In this document: one piece after another, positions 21,256 to 34,755 of the stretch
Numbering within the stretch: position 1 is the stretch's first letter
How the letters are laid out: each line of letters begins with the position of its first letter
Assembly: GCA_036346255.1 (NCBI GenBank)
Contig: CM070632.1
Coordinates: forward strand, 31,398,657-31,462,656
Direction: 5' to 3'
DNA from: Ampelocalamus luodianensis
Lineage: Eukaryota; Streptophyta; Magnoliopsida; Poales; Poaceae
Length of the DNA stretch: 64,000 bases
The notes under the pieces: generated by a model
Seen by the model: the letters and a program-made list of their open reading frames with translations, nothing else
Database searches by the model: none
Told to the model about the DNA's origin: nothing
Position numbers and translations under genes: made by a program

Positions 21256-23717
21256 CAGTTCTATTTGATTCCGGAGCTTCGCATTCATTCATATCAAATA
21301 AGTTTGTGGGCAAAAATGGGTTACCTATATCCTCTTTAGCCAATCCTATGGTAATCCATTCCCAAGGCTCGGAAATGAAAACTAGTTCTTTATGCTCGAA
21401 CCTTACCCTTAAAATATCCGGAGTACCCTTCTTGGCAGACTTGATAGTCTTGCATTCCCAAGGTTTGGATGTCATTCTTGGAATGGTCTGGCTAGCCAAG
21501 AATCATGGACAAATAGACTGTGCAAATAGGTCTATCACCCTCACTAATGAAGAAGGAATCTCAGTCAAATTCAAGCCCAAGACCTGTACCAAAGGAAGCT
21601 CCATCCTCACCAGCATGAAGGAAGTAAAGCTTGAAGACATACCTATAGTGCGAGAATACTCCGATGTCTTCCCTCATGATCTACCTGGCATGCCACCAGA
21701 TAGGGACATAATGTTCTTAATTGACTTAGTCCCCGGGACAGCCCCAATCACGAAGCGACCCTATAGAATGCCAGCCAATGAGCTAGCAGAGTTGAAGAAA
21801 CAAATTGAAGAGTTGCAAAACAAGGGGTATATCCGACCCAGCTCATCACCCTAGGGAGCTCCAGTGCTATTCGTCAAGAAAAAGGACAATAGCATGAGAA
21901 TGTGTGTAGATTACAGATCGCTCAATGAGGTGACGATCAAGAACAAGTATCTGTTACCCAGGATCGATGATCTGTTCGATCAGCTGAAAGGAGCAAGTGT
22001 CTTCTCGAAGATTGATCGAGATCCGCTATCATCAATTGAAAATCGAGGCCGTAAGATATTCAAGACAGCTTTCACTACCGATATGGATGGGTATGCGAGT
22101 TTACAAAGTGATGTCTTTCGGTTTGACGAACGCCCCTGCTTATTTCATGATTATGATGAACAAAGTGTTCATGGAATTCCTGGATAAGTTTGTGGTAGTC
22201 TTCATCGATGACATTCTCATCTACTCGAAGGATGAAGAAGAACATGAGAAGCATCTCGAATGATTCGGACAAACTTGGGAGCACCACTCATGCCAAGTTC
22301 AAAGAAAAGTGAATCTGACTAAGTCGTGGCTTCCTTGGACATATCGTGTCAACAGAGGAGTTGCAGTAGATCCCGCCAAGGTTGAGGCAGTAATGGATTG
22401 GAAGCAACCTAGGACAGTTACGGAAGTGAGAAGTTTCCTTGGACTAGCGGGCTATTACCGCAGGTTCATTGAAAATTTCTCTAAGATTGCAAGACCCATG
22501 ACCCAACTTCTAAAGAAAGAAAAGAAGTTTGAATGGACATATGCCTGTGAGGAAAGTTTCCACGACCTGAAGAAGAGGCTAGTCTCAGCACTTGTGCTTG
22601 TCCTACCTGATATCCGGTAGGATTTTGAGATTTTCTACGACGCATCCCGTCAAGGTCTCAGATGTGTGTTAATGCAGGAAGGCAAAGTAGTGGCTTATGC
22701 ATCCAGGCAGTTGAGGCCACATGAAGGGAATTATCTGACACATGATCTTGAGTTAGCAGTGATTGTGCATGCCTTGAAAATTTGGCGGCATTACTTCATT
22801 GGCAATCGTTGTGAAATTTTTACGGACCATAAGAGTCTGAAATACATCTTCACACAGGAAGAACAGAACCTACGACAAAGGAGATGGTTAGAATTGATAA
22901 AGGATTACGATCTCGGGATCCACTATCATCCGGGCAAAGAAAATATTGTTGCAGATGCCCTGAGCAGAAAGGCTTATTGCAACACCATTATGGTGCAGAA
23001 GGATCAGCCCGAGCTGTATGAAGAGTTGAAGCGTGTGAACTTAGAGATTGTCAGCCGAGGTTGTGTGAATGCCTTGGAAGTACAACCAACTCTTCAAAGT
23101 CAGATCAGAGAAAAACAGCTAGAAGATGAAGACATTAAAGAGATCAAGAAGAATATGCGAAGAGGCAAGGCCCCAGATTTTCTGAAGATGAGCAAGGAAC
23201 AGTATAGTTTGGGAACCGCATCTGTGTACTTGACCAGCAGGAGTTAAAACAGTCAATTTTAAAGGAGGCTCATGAATCGCCTTACTCTATTCACCCCGGA
23301 AGTACCAAGATGTACTTGGATCTAAAGGAAAAATATTGGTCGGTCAGCACGAAGCGAGAAATTGCTGAGTTCGTTGCCCATTGTGGTGTGTGTCAGCGAG
23401 TTAAGGCAGAGCATCAAAGACCAGCTGGATTGTTACAGCCATTACCAATTCCAGAATGGAAGTGGGAGGAAATTGGTATGAACTTCATCACCGGACTTCC
23501 TAGGACCCAATCAGGATATGATTTTATATGGGTGATAATTGACCGGTTGACCAAAGTAGTCCACTTCATCCCAGTCAAGACTACATACACATGCAGTCAG
23601 TTAGCAGAGTTATATGTGGCGGGATATCTGCTCATACACGGAGTACCCAAGAAGATCGTGTCGATGAGGTTCCCGATTTACGCCAAGATTTTGGCGAGTC
23701 GCATGAAACTTTAGGCA
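21256..23717 (+). pseudogene. B1 pol, first part: protease to integrase
   Basis: Protease follows the G1 fusion without a break: VLFDSGASHSF with intact DSGA at 21,267-21,278, DVILGMVWL, then the linker to PITKRPYRMPANELAELK. A TAG at 21,852-21,854 replaces the tryptophan of SSSPWGAPV. RT includes MRMCVDYRSLNEVTIKNKY and FIDD at 22,201-22,212, with frameshifts. RNase H at 22,621-22,975 ends VADALSRK and has a TAG just before it (22,618). Integrase has HPGSTKMY, VAHCGVCQRVKAEH (HHCC) and MNFITGLPRTQSGYD: the first catalytic Asp is Asn (AAC at 23,481). It stops at 23,717 at the T1 insertion. Part two is at 37,351-38,166. Confidence 0.85.
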
Positions 23718-24458
23718 TCAGGACACTCAGCTTATTTAGCTTGTAATACTTAGCCTTCCATTGGCTCTAGCATCACAAACAAAATACACCGTGTCTCGAT
23801 GGACATGTGCTTCGCAGAGATTGCAGCACACATACATCATACAAAAACATGCATCAATTCCACACAAGATAATATAACAAGTCTGGCAAAAGACATACAT
23901 AATAATAAGTTATTACAGAACAGCCGACTCACCAAATGACATAAGTATTAAGTATCAGCGGAAGCAAAAGGTGCCATAAGATGGCTTAAACCAAAAGACG
24001 ACCGGTTAGCCACATAACACCACAGGGCAACCGACTGGGCCGCCAAGCTAGTCGCCCCACACACTGCCACAGCATAACTCACAAAAGTGAGGCCCTTCGG
24101 GCTCACCTTCTTCCTCTGCACACAACAAGCAATGCAGGTGAGTACAAAAATGTACTCGCAAGACTTACGAGTAACAAGCCTATACATAGCTACATGAAAG
24201 CTGTATCAAAGGGAATTGGTTATATGGTTATTTGGACGTATAAAGCAATTTTCATTTGCAATAATATAATAGATTTAGAGCAATTTAACAAATCAGTTTT
24301 TAAGCATTGAAATAACAGCGAGTAACAATAATTATCAAGTAACCACCTAGAAGTGACTAACCCAAAAGCCACCACACATAGCATGAACCCTGATCCATAC
24401 CACTCGTCAAGTTTTAATTTAAAATGTTGTAGTCTAACTCTTCAAAAGCTTACCCAAG

Positions 24459-24515
24459 CGTGTCCATGACCTAGGATGAGGCTATTCAAATAGTTTTAAA
24501 CCCTACAGGGGTGTA
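24459..24515 (-). other. Conserved palindromic LTR block, T1 3' LTR
   Basis: Reads, on the plus strand, tgtccatgacctaggatgag, then gctattcaaatagtttta, then ccctacaggg. One mismatch breaks the CTATTCGAATAG palindrome present in the other copies. Confidence 0.55.
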
Positions 24516-26265
24516 CTAATGTACCCACACTTCAGACCGCCTTTAAGCCACATGATTTAGCACACTTCCAAAGGTATGCCGGCACAGCTAAGTCCTACGA
24601 GACATTTCCAATATTGTGTATCAACTACGAGCCGCTCGTATGGACCGCAGTCCATACGCTTACATTGTAAAGCCGAAAAGACAACTACCCCTCGGGGTAA
24701 AGCTGTTCGGGCAACTACAATGCTCCCACACATAACCATCTCATTTTACCACAACACAACGCACACACACGCCCTGCTGCGACTCGTAGCCAACACACGC
24801 CAAAGTACTAAGTCAAGAGAGGTCCCATTCCCTCTAGTGTGGTTAGGTCCTTAATTGACTTGGGCACCATTCCAGTCACACCCAAAAGTCACACCATCTT
24901 ACCATTGTGTCCAAGTCCAAATTGTTTTATTTTTCAGTTTTAGTTTTGCAATTTAAACATAGCACAAAGCTGAAATATAGAGATTATAATATGTTTGTGT
25001 GATCAAGGTTATCGACAAGTCGATAACCGCCTATTTCTACCGATAGCTAAGCATGGCTAAGCAACAAACTCGTAAACTACTAAGTGATAAGGGTCCATCC
25101 AATGAACCCTAAATCTCAGCAAGATAAACCTAGGCTCAGTAGTAGAGGATAAACAGTTGCCTACTGATAATGCATCTACTAGGTTAACTATCGACAATAG
25201 TTAAAACAACATAGCAATGCATACATAGAATTTGCAAACAATATATTAGAATTTGAAAATAGTAGGAACAACATGATCAAATGATGCTACATCTGCTTGC
25301 CTTGCTGGAGTGTAGGGTCTGATGGCTGTGGCTTAAAATCAATATCAATAATATCTTCGGAACCTAACGCGAAAAGGCGATAAAACCAATAAGAACGAAG
25401 AACACCAAATAAATTCAACAGCAAAAAGGCATCCAAATCTAATGAAAATCACCCAACAGTAAGGGTACGATTTTAGATAATTTTAGGAACAAGAATTACT
25501 CAATTTGGACTTAGTATGAAAAAGTTACAGCTAAAATACACTCTCTTAGCCTATTAAATCAACTAAATTAATTACTGGTACTGTTCATGACAAAAATTTC
25601 TAGAATAACCTAAGTCCTAAATTTTTTACAGCAGGTAGATATTGATATCCTAAGATCAGCAAAGTTGAGTTTACTCAATTTGGAGTTAAAATGATTTACT
25701 TATGATTTTTCTAAGTTGTAAATCTAGCACATAACATATTCCAGTAATGAAATCATGATCAACACCTATTTCATCTGAAAGTATACTAACAGATGAATTT
25801 TACAAGCCTAAGTTTGCTCATTTTGCAAATATACAGAAAAATATATGCATTTTCCAAGGTTCAATTCGACTTCTGGAATATTCTAAAATGGATGATATCA
25901 AGTTATTATTGACTATAAGACTTTCTGCTACAAAAACATATCTAAACACATTTTTATATTAAACTTTAGTTAATAAAGAATTTAACCCCACTGGAATCAT
26001 CTAAAAAGGATTTGAATTGAATTAGTTATGAATTTCTAAATTTTAAAACAATTTTCAGTTGGTAAATAAATGCTTCCCAAAATATAAACAAACTTAACAG
26101 AAATAAACGACGTGGACGAATATGGGCCTTTGATCGGAAATCAAACGGCCCTTGCGCGGGAGTAAAATGCACGCGCGCGATTCCAAAAGGAGCCCACCGT
26201 TGGATCAAGATCCAACAGCCCACGAGGATGGAGACATTCGGGCATCGCGAATGCCGCAATCAACC

Positions 26266-27040
26266 ACAGCCGTAGATCTAAAGATGAGCGGCTCAGAGCG
26301 CAGCTTCTTCGAGTCTCAAACAAAGACACGATCTCACCACGATCTAACGATGGACGGCTCAGAGCGCAGTTCCCTTCGGGAGTCTCGAACAACACACGCA
26401 TCTCAGCCGCAGATCTAACGATGGACGGCCCACGTGCTTTGTATGTCCCGGGGACCCGAAAGTCCCACAGATCTGGGCCGTTGATAACAAGATCGACGGT
26501 CCACGCTTAACAAAGCGTTACACACTCACCCACGTGAGTTTAAATGCGTCGGGAGGGGTTTAATGAGCGGGTCCACATGTTAGTGAGACAAGGGACCACT
26601 TAGGACAACGATTAATTACTAAAAACCAATGATTAGTGATGATTAGCAATTGATGTGTCCTAATGATTTTGTACCAAGGTGGATTTAAGAGGTTAGCCCA
26701 CCGCAATGATACACTTTGCCGGCTTAGGACACATTAAATGCTAACAATGATTAGCATTTAATGCCCCCACATTTTGTCCTAATGACCCCAGAGCTGCGGC
26801 TTAAGGCCTACGAGCCCACCTGCCAGCGCCCCACAAAGGCATTTTCGGACATATTAATGTTAAGACACTGATTAATGATAATCAATAGCATTAATGATGT
26901 CCAAATGTGATCATCAAGCGCCAGCGGGGGTTCTTAAGTGGTTGGGCCCACATGTCAGCGAGACAATGGGCCCGATTAAGACATAATAATTACCCCAATG
27001 ATTGATAATGATTAGATCGTTAATGGTGTCCTAATGACAA
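26266..27040 (-). repeat. Two tandem arrays in T1 3' LTR
   Basis: 26,266-26,425: two to three units of about 70 bases with gatctaacgatggacgg and ctcagagcgcag. 26,590-27,040: four diverged units of about 110-130 bases, each with an AT-rich attaatgatgattag-like word and tcctaatga, alternating with GC-rich text. Both are missing in the T1 5' LTR. Confidence 0.6.
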
Positions 27041-28029
27041 CCGAAAACAGACGATTACGCCCGACAGAACCCGAGCGGGAACTACGGCTTGTCGCCGACG
27101 ACTCCGGCCACGACGGCGCGCACAAAACACCAAAATGGGTTCGCAATAGCCTCGCAGACCAAATGGTGGTGACCTCGCCGGTGGCGAAGGTCCACAACAC
27201 CGGCTAGCCGGAAACAAAGAGGGTGACAAGGTCGACCGAAAGTGAAAAAATGATCAAAAGCCCGCACCACCCAAAGAAGCATGTGCCATAGCGCCTAAAG
27301 ACTAATAAGAAGCTACCTTGGCCAAAAGAGCTTCAAAATGTCAGGAGAAGGTCGACCACGGTGGAGCTTGCCGGACCCGAGGAAGAAGATGTGAAATTAG
27401 AGACCTGAGCCAAAATGAACACCCTTGGTGGTCAAAATAGCTACATTATAGCCCATAGAAGCTTCATGAGCAAATAATTGAGAGATGGAGCACTCACCGG
27501 AGCTGAGGAAGAAAAGGGGCAAATTCAGCCGGATTTGAACAAACCCTAAATTTGACAAATGCTGTGAATGAATCCCAAAATAGAGTGAGGGGAAATGATT
27601 AGAGTAGTAAGGAGCTTAAAAGGGTGCAAAGAGATTTGAAGGAGAACCTTTGGAGCAAAGAAGATCCTTAATTGAGCTCTACGGTCAACAATGGTGGTTT
27701 TGCTATTTTGAGTGTTTTGAGCTCCACAAGCAAGGAGGAGCTCAGGGAGGTGTAAAAGATTAACAGGAGGGGTTTGGGGAGCCTTGTATAGCTTAGAAAA
27801 CTAGGGTTTGGGTGAAATGAGCTCCACGGGTGAGCTAAGTCCATGACACAACCATGGACCGAAAAGAAAGATGATGAAGGTGTAGGAGTAGGGCATGCCT
27901 CTCGGCCAAAAGCACCTGCAAGCACTTAATGCCGACCAGGGAGACGTTGTCGGGGAGCACGATTTGACCAAAGCCATGCCGCCTCCCCTGTTCACGCACG
28001 GCTCGAGGTTGAAGATGACCAGAGAAAAG

Positions 28030-28290
28030 CTAGGGCGATTTTGGGCGGTCCGATTTTAATCCAACGGCTAGGGTTCGCCCAAGGTTCCTGAGGTTTGAAT
28101 CAACAGAGAAGATCATGAACCCTTGGATCGGAAATGAATGGTCACGATTAAATGTGTCCTCCAAGTGACCCGAATGTCACACTTAACTGGCGCCGATCTT
28201 GATCCAACGGCCAAAATTGAGTGGGCGTTGCTGGTTCCGAACGCTCAGCGAACGTGGGCCGTGCGATTTAGATCCAACAATGAAAAGAGG
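28030..28290 (-). promoter_or_regulatory. Dyad motif cluster in T1 U3
   Basis: Four copies of an imperfect dyad with a core like GATCTTGATCCAACGGCC (about 28,048, 28,112, 28,192, 28,257), upstream of the TATA-equivalent on the minus strand. The same kind of cluster occurs in the B LTRs. Suggests U3 regulatory sites; protein unknown. Confidence 0.5.
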
Positions 28291-28856
28291 CGCGTGCAAC
28301 CGAGCGAGCCAGTGCGTTTAGTTGGTTCGATCAAACCCATTGGCTTTAGCCCGAGTCTGACTCGAACCCAAAAACAAAGTGAAACCAGATTTTGGGTTTC
28401 AAATGGAGTAGGACTTGAGGATTTATTTGAGATAGCTAAACAACTCCAAAAATTCTAAAATGTTTCATGGAGCTTGCTAACTCAGATATTAACCTTGTGT
28501 AAAACTTTCAGAGGTTTTATGCGGTGAATTTTTCTCCAAAATTCGCAAGGTTCTGAATAGGGTTTGATCGCCTCTAAAAATATTCAAATAATTTCCAAAA
28601 ATTGTGAAATTTTCCAGAGGGGTCACATACCATCCCTAGAACTTAGGAAAAATATTTTCAAATGATGATCACAAGATTTGACATGCATGTTTTTGAAAGA
28701 CAAGGTTTTGGATCAAATGACTTGTGACTTTGTATTTCCATAACTTCTTACAACAATTGTTCAAAGCATACAGGGAATACAAGATGTAAGAAAAAACTTT
28801 AATTTCTACTCATTTTCTTACATTTGAAACACAAGTCTGAAACTTGGGATGTTACA

Positions 28857-28869
28857 AATCCCCTTACAA
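28857..28869 (-). other. T1 polypurine tract
   Basis: Minus-strand TGTAAGGGGATT immediately before the 3' LTR start; primes plus-strand DNA synthesis in LTR retrotransposons. Confidence 0.6.
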
Positions 28870-31800
28870 GAATCTCGTCCCGAGATTCTGTTTACTCGGA
28901 GAAGAAAGATGGGTAGTCTGCACGAAAGCGATTTTCCCGCTCCCAAGTTGCCTCATCTTCGGAATGATTCGACCACTGAACCTTAAGGAACTTGATGACA
29001 CGGTTTCTTGTCCCTTGTTCAGATTGCTCAAGAATACGAATAGGTGTTCATGTAGGTCAAATTTTCTTGCACATCGAGATTTTCCAATGAGTCTCTCAAT
29101 TGGAACACGGAGGCATTTATTCAAGTGGGACACATGGAACACATCATGCACCCCTCAAGTGCACTGCAACTCCAATCTGATGCAACAGCTCCCACTTTCT
29201 CGATGATACGATAAGGCCCAACATAACGAGGAGCTAACTTGCCCTTGATGCCAAATCGCGATGGCCCTTCAAAGGTGAGACTTTGAGATACAGAGTCATT
29301 GGGCTCAAAGCTCAACTCTCGCGACGACGATCCGCATAGCTCTTTTACGGGATCGCCACGCAAATGCTCACGAATCAATTGAACCTGGCTTTCGGCCTCA
29401 TTGATGGAGTCTGGGCCGAAAAACTATCGCTCCCAAGTTTCTGACCAGTTCAATGGGGTTCTACACCTCCTCCCATACAATGCCTCAAAAGGTGTCATGC
29501 CAAGACTGGCCTGAAAGCTGTTGTTGTAGGAAAACTCAGCAAGTGACAGGCATTTCTCCCAATTCTTCCTATAGGAAAGAACACAGGCACAGAGCATATC
29601 TTCCAACACTTGGTTGACTCTCTCCGTCTGACCATCAGTTTGAGGGTGAAAGGCTGTACCGAAAGTAAGACACGTCCCCATAGTCTCTTGTAGACTATGC
29701 CAAAAGCGAGAGGTGAAAATAGAACCACGATCTGACACAATCGTTCGTGGCACACCATGCAAGCTCACAATGTGAGATATGTAAAGGTTCGCCAACTGAC
29801 TGACACTGAGGTTGGTGCACACTGGCAGAAAATGTGCTACTTTTGTCAATCGATCAATGACAACCCAGATAGCATCCTTTCCAGAAGAAGTACGGGGCAG
29901 GCCGGTGATGAAGTCCATACCAACGGAATCCCACTTCCACTCAGGTCCTAGCAAAGGCTGAAGAAGGACTGCTGGACGTTGATGCTCGACCTTAACACGA
30001 CAAAGACACGCCGACTCAGAACTAACTTGGCAATCTCGCTTCATACGGGTCCACCAGAATCTCTGACGAAGGTCCTGATACATCATTGTATCCCCAGGGT
30101 GAATGGACAAGGGGGAGTCATGGGCTTCGCGGAGAATCAAATCCCGCAATTCCACGACCTTGGATCCACAAGGCGCTGCCCAAACCACACAACACCATGC
30201 TCATCCTCTGAGAAACACTTAGCTGTCCCATCCTTGATATTTTGCTTGATTTGACTCACACCAACATGCTGCATGCAGCGCCTTGATTTGATCCACCAAG
30301 GTTTTTTGCACACCAAAGTAGCAAGAGAACCGTGCTTAATCAAACCCAAATTGAGCCGCTGAAATTATTCATGAAGGGCAGGCTGTTGCTCTTGGAGCAT
30401 CAAAGCATTGCAATACACCTTTCGACTTAGTGCATCCGCAACAACATTGGCCTTGCCCGGATGATACTGAATACCCATATAATAATCTTTGATCAATTCC
30501 AACCATCTCCTTTGCCTGAGGTTCAGATCTGGCTGGGTGAACAAATATTTCAAGCTCTTGTGATCAGAATACACCTCACAACGGTTACCAATCAGGTAAT
30601 GCCGCCAAATCTTGAGTGCATGGACCACTGCAGCTAACTCCAAGTCATGGGTAGGATAGTTGAGTTCGTGAGGCCTCAACTGCCTTGATGTATAGGCCAC
30701 TACCTTGCCTTCTTGCATAATAACACAACCGAGTCCCTGACGATAGGCATCACAACAGATATCGAAGCTCTTGTGGGCATCGGGGAGAACAAGCACTGGG
30801 GCTAAAGTTAACCGCTTCTTGAATTCCTGAAAACTCTCATCACAAACAGAGGACCACAGAAATTTCTTGTCCTTCTTGAGCAACTCATCATCGGCCGCAA
30901 TCTTGGAGAAGTTCTCGATAAAGCGACGATAATATCCGCTAAACCAAGAAAACTCCGCACATCGCTGATCGACTTGGCTGACCAAGATAGAACATCGCGA
31001 CCTTGCTAGGATCCACACACGCCTCTGCTGAAAGATCATGGCCCAAGAATGCCACTTCCTTCAACCGTAACTCACACTTGCCGAACTTGGCATACGGTGG
31101 TGCTCACGCAGCTTCCCCAATACAATTTGCGGATGCTCAAGATGCTCCTCTTCACTCTTGGAGTAGATAAGAATGTCATCAATGAATACCACCACAAACT
31201 TATCCAAATACTCCATGAACACCGAGTTCATAAGATTCATGAATAAAGCGGAGCATTGGTTGCCGGATGACATGGATGTTGTACTCGTAAAGGCCATAAC
31301 GAGTAGTGAAAGCCGTCTTTGGAATATCTTCACCGATCCGACTTGATGATACCCCAATCTCAAGTCAATCTTGGAGAACACACGGCTCCACCAACCGGTC
31401 AAAGAGATCATCAATGCGAGGCAAAGGATACTGCGTTTTCACCGCTACTTCATTGAGCTTGACGATAATCAACACACATACGTAGGGTATTGTCCTTCTT
31501 CTTCACAAAAATAACCGGACAACCCCAAGGAGATGAGCTAGGACAGATAAAGCCCTTTGCTTAAAGCTCACCTAACTGCTTCTTAAACTCCTCCAACTCA
31601 TTAGTAGGCATTCGGTACGACGCCTTAGAAATAGGGGCGGTACGAGGCAGCAACTCAATAACAAACTCTGTGTCTCGAATCGAGGCATCCTGCAAATCTC
31701 GGGAAAGACATCCACAAAGTCACATACTGTGGGCACCTCCCGAATCTCCAAGGTTGGCTTGGCTTCAAGGGCACAAAGATGTGGCCCTTGCAGTTGTGGT

Positions 31801-32280
31801 GAAATCCCAACCTGCTCGCCTAAGGGGCTGGTGAGGTAGACCATCTTCCTGGCACAATCGATTTTCCCCAAGTATTGAGACAACCAATCCATGCCAAGAA
31901 TCACATCCAGGCGTGCGAGTCAAGTAGGATTAGATTCGCCAAGAATCCCACTCCTTCAATATCAATGGGAACGTCTCAAGACTCCCGATCGCCTCTCATT
32001 TCCAACCCGGAGAGCGAATAAGCAAAGGAATCCCCAAAGGAACACAATGAAGGTCACAAGCAGTAGAAAATGATCTCAAAATAAAAGAATACGATGCTCC
32101 TGAATCAAATAATACTGCAGCAGGACGATAATTGACAAGAAGAGTACCCAACACAACGTCGGGCGCCTCTTGTGCCTCCTCAGCCGAGATGTGGTTGACT
32201 CAACCACTTCCCACAGCCTGAGTCTTCTGGACCACCTTTTGGTTAGGTGGGTGACCATTCCCTTGCCCGCGTCCTCCATT
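28870..32280 (-). pseudogene. T1 pol: protease, RT, RNase H, integrase, chromodomain-like tail
   Basis: Minus strand. Protease has VLFDSGASYSFI near 32,085-32,135 (DSGA intact), then MILGMDWLSQYL at 31,904. RT lies at about 31,560-30,960 with FIDD at 31,186-31,175. RNase H at about 30,990-30,380 ends VADALSRK. Integrase is open for 254 codons (30,188-29,424): MDFITGLPRTSSGKD, SDRGSIFTSRFW and HPQTDGQTERVNQ keep all three acidic catalytic residues, but the upstream zinc-binding HHCC is damaged (SSESACLCRVK). The C-terminus at about 29,060-28,870 holds a decayed chromodomain-like tail. Frameshifts separate the modules. Chromodomains in this lineage are thought to direct insertion into heterochromatin. 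Confidence 0.82.
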
Positions 32281-33237
32281 AGGACGAGGGCTCGCTCCAG
32301 CTCGAGGGAAACCGTTGGCGTAGTGGCCTTTCTTGTTGCAGCGGCGGTGACCTCGGCAATGGATTGCGGAGGCCACCCTGCTGCTGAGCCGTAGGTGCAC
32401 GTGGCTGAAAAACGGCCTGCGGGGGACGTGGAGCTGGTGCCGACGGCCTCGGTGGTGGTGAAGCCAAAGAACGGGCCTCGTGCAGCCCAACACGGACGGA
32501 GAGATCGCTCGAGCGCACCGGTGGGCCTCCCACTTGCGCTATGGACTCACCCAGCGCCTTCGCTTTGTGCTCGGCGACGATGACCTTGTCTACCAAGGCC
32601 ACGAAGTCGCAGTTAACAACGCAGAGCTTGTCTCAAGCCTCGCACAAGCCCTTCATGAATTTCTCCGCTGGCCTCATCGGTGGCCACTCACCCGAGCATA
32701 ACGAGCGAAGTGATTAAACTCGTATAAGTAATCCGACACATACTTGCGCCTCGCTTTAGTGCGAAACTCTTTCTTCTTAAGCTTCATCAGCCATCGGGAT
32801 GTGGTCCCGACGGAAGGCGGACTGAACTCCTCCCACGAGACCACATATTCGCGGGCTGCATGGCGAAAGTTCTCCCACTAAGAGAGTGTTGCACCTCAAG
32901 TTGATGGGATGCAAAGAGTGCCCGCCTCGCTCCCGGCATCGAGCGATGTTGAGCTTCGCCAACTAGACGCAGCCAATCATCGCGCCAAGGGATCCTCGGA
33001 CAGGAGAAAGTAGGTGGCCGCGACGGAGGAACTCCGAAAGCCCACCACGAGATCGTGGCCACCACCTCCGCACTCAAGCACCGAGGGAGTGGAGGTGTTC
33101 CTCGCGATGACCTCCAGAATCCGAGTCTGATCCATGCGGTTCCGCTCGATCTGAGCAAGAACCTCAGCTATGGTTGGAGGAGGGAGAAACTCCTCATCAG
33201 GACCAGCCGGCTGACTGCTGCGGGTTATTCTTGCCAT
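32200..33237 (-). pseudogene. T1 gag
   Basis: ATG at 33,237 on the minus strand (MARITRSSQPAGPDEE, then PPPTIAEVLAQIERNRMDQT), almost the same N-terminus as T2 gag. I chose this start because T2 uses the same one and the upstream codons are leader sequence. The capsid part is split over three frames (33,158-32,787 and 32,602-32,279). The zinc knuckle near 32,320-32,360 reads CNKKGHYANGF, with the last cysteine replaced. Gag would coat the element RNA; this copy is frameshifted. Confidence 0.72.
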
Positions 33238-33943
33238 CCTGTTCCACAAAGATAGGTCAGCAACAACTCCAGAACAGGAGACAAAGAAAGACATTAAACA
33301 CTCTACAAAATAAAATCTAACAGCTTGAGAACCAGCATAAAATCGCGGCGAGATCACAAAAATAAAATCCAACTTCCCAGTATGACTAACTCGTATGGTA
33401 GAACGAGTAATCAGTTTTTAGGAAGGTAATTTTCAGCACAACAACCTTGGTTCGAAACAGCCAGGAAACAAGGAGAAAATTACCTAAGGAAGGTTAGACA
33501 CTCAACTAACTCATATCACTTCTTACCCTGTTATCCCCACAAATTTTGGTTGGATTTACCTCTTATTTTCAGTACTATATACTATCTACTAGCTTGCTGT
33601 CCAGATTTTCCTTGCTTGCTGTCCAGATTTCTTCTTCAAGTCCCTGGCCGAATTACCCTTCTCTGGGAGTTCCTAATCTTCACCAATGGACAGCCCCACT
33701 TCAATTCAAAGCTCTTATGGTTTTTCCAAAACTAATTTAATCGATTAAACAACTATATTTTGAAGGAAGATGAGAGGAAAATCAGCATTTTAATTTCAAT
33801 CCAGAATAAGGTGAGATGAGCAAGCTAAGATACATAAGAAGTAAAAGCTGAGAACTTACTTAAGATTTTCATGAAACATTTGATATTTAGAAAGTAAGTT
33901 TTCAAAATATACTAGGGACGACCAAGCTATGGGTTTCACACAA
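33238..33943 (-). other. T1 leader between primer site and gag
   Basis: No gene visible. AT-rich and pyrimidine-rich text with a tract before the gag start, comparable to the T2 leader at 48,872-49,278, with which it shares cgtcctnagtatattttga-like text. Confidence 0.5.
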
Positions 33944-33958
33944 GATGGCTCGATACTA
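33944..33958 (-). other. T1 primer-binding site, degraded
   Basis: Minus strand TAGTATCGAGCCATC compared with the expected TGGTATCAGAGCCAT for initiator Met tRNA: one substitution and one lost base. Confidence 0.6.
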
Positions 33959-34697
33959 ACTTTAGAGACCCGGTTTATTTAGCTTGTAATACTTAGCCTT
34001 CCATTGGCTCTAGCATCACAAACAAAATACACCGTGTCTCGATGGACATGTGCTTCACAAAAATTGCAGCACACATACATCATACAAAAGCATGCGTCAA
34101 TTCCACACAAGATAATATAACAAGTCTCGTAAAAGACATACATAATAATAAGTTATTACTGTAATGTACCGACCACCAAATGACATAAGTATTAAGTATC
34201 AGTGAAGCAAAGGTGCCATAAGATGGCTTAAACCAAAAGACGACGGTTAGCCACATAACACCACAGGGCAACCGACCGGTGCGCAAGCTAGTCGCCCACA
34301 CACTTCCACAAAGACAACTCACAAAGTGAGGCCCTTCTGCTCACCTTCTTCCTCCGCACACAACAAGCAATGTAGGTGAGTACAAAAATATAGTCACAAG
34401 ACTTACGAGTAACAAGCCTATACATAGCTACATGAAAGCTATATCAAAGGGAATTGGTTATATGGTTATTTGGACGCATAAAGCAATTTTCATTTGCAAT
34501 AATGTAATAGATTGAGAGCAATTTAACAAATCAGTTTTTAAGCATTGAAATAACAGTGAGTAACAATAATTATCAAGTAACCACCTAGAAGTGACTAACC
34601 CAAAAGCCACCACACATAGCATGAATCCCTAATCCATACCACCCGTCAAGTTTTAATTTAAAATGTTGTAGTCTAACTCTTGAAAAGCTTACCCAAG

Positions 34698-34755
34698 CGT
34701 GTCCATGACCTAGGACGAGGCTATTCGAATAGTTTTAAACCCTGCAGGGGTGTAC
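34698..34755 (-). other. Conserved palindromic LTR block, T1 5' LTR
   Basis: gtccatgacctaggacgagg, then ctattcgaatagtttta, then ccctgcaggg on the plus strand, with both palindromes intact. Confidence 0.6.

Larger units (their letters stand above)
23718..28856 (-). repeat. T1 3' LTR
   Basis: On the minus strand starts TGTAACATCC at 28,856. A TATA-equivalent near 27,782-27,790 reads TATACAAGG, damaged relative to TATATAAGG in the 5' LTR. It carries about 1.8 kb (about 25,622-27,443) absent from the 5' LTR. That extra part contains two tandem arrays and a GC-rich stretch at 27,040-27,200. Either the 5' LTR lost it or the 3' LTR gained it; the window alone does not decide. No gene in the LTR. 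Confidence 0.8.
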
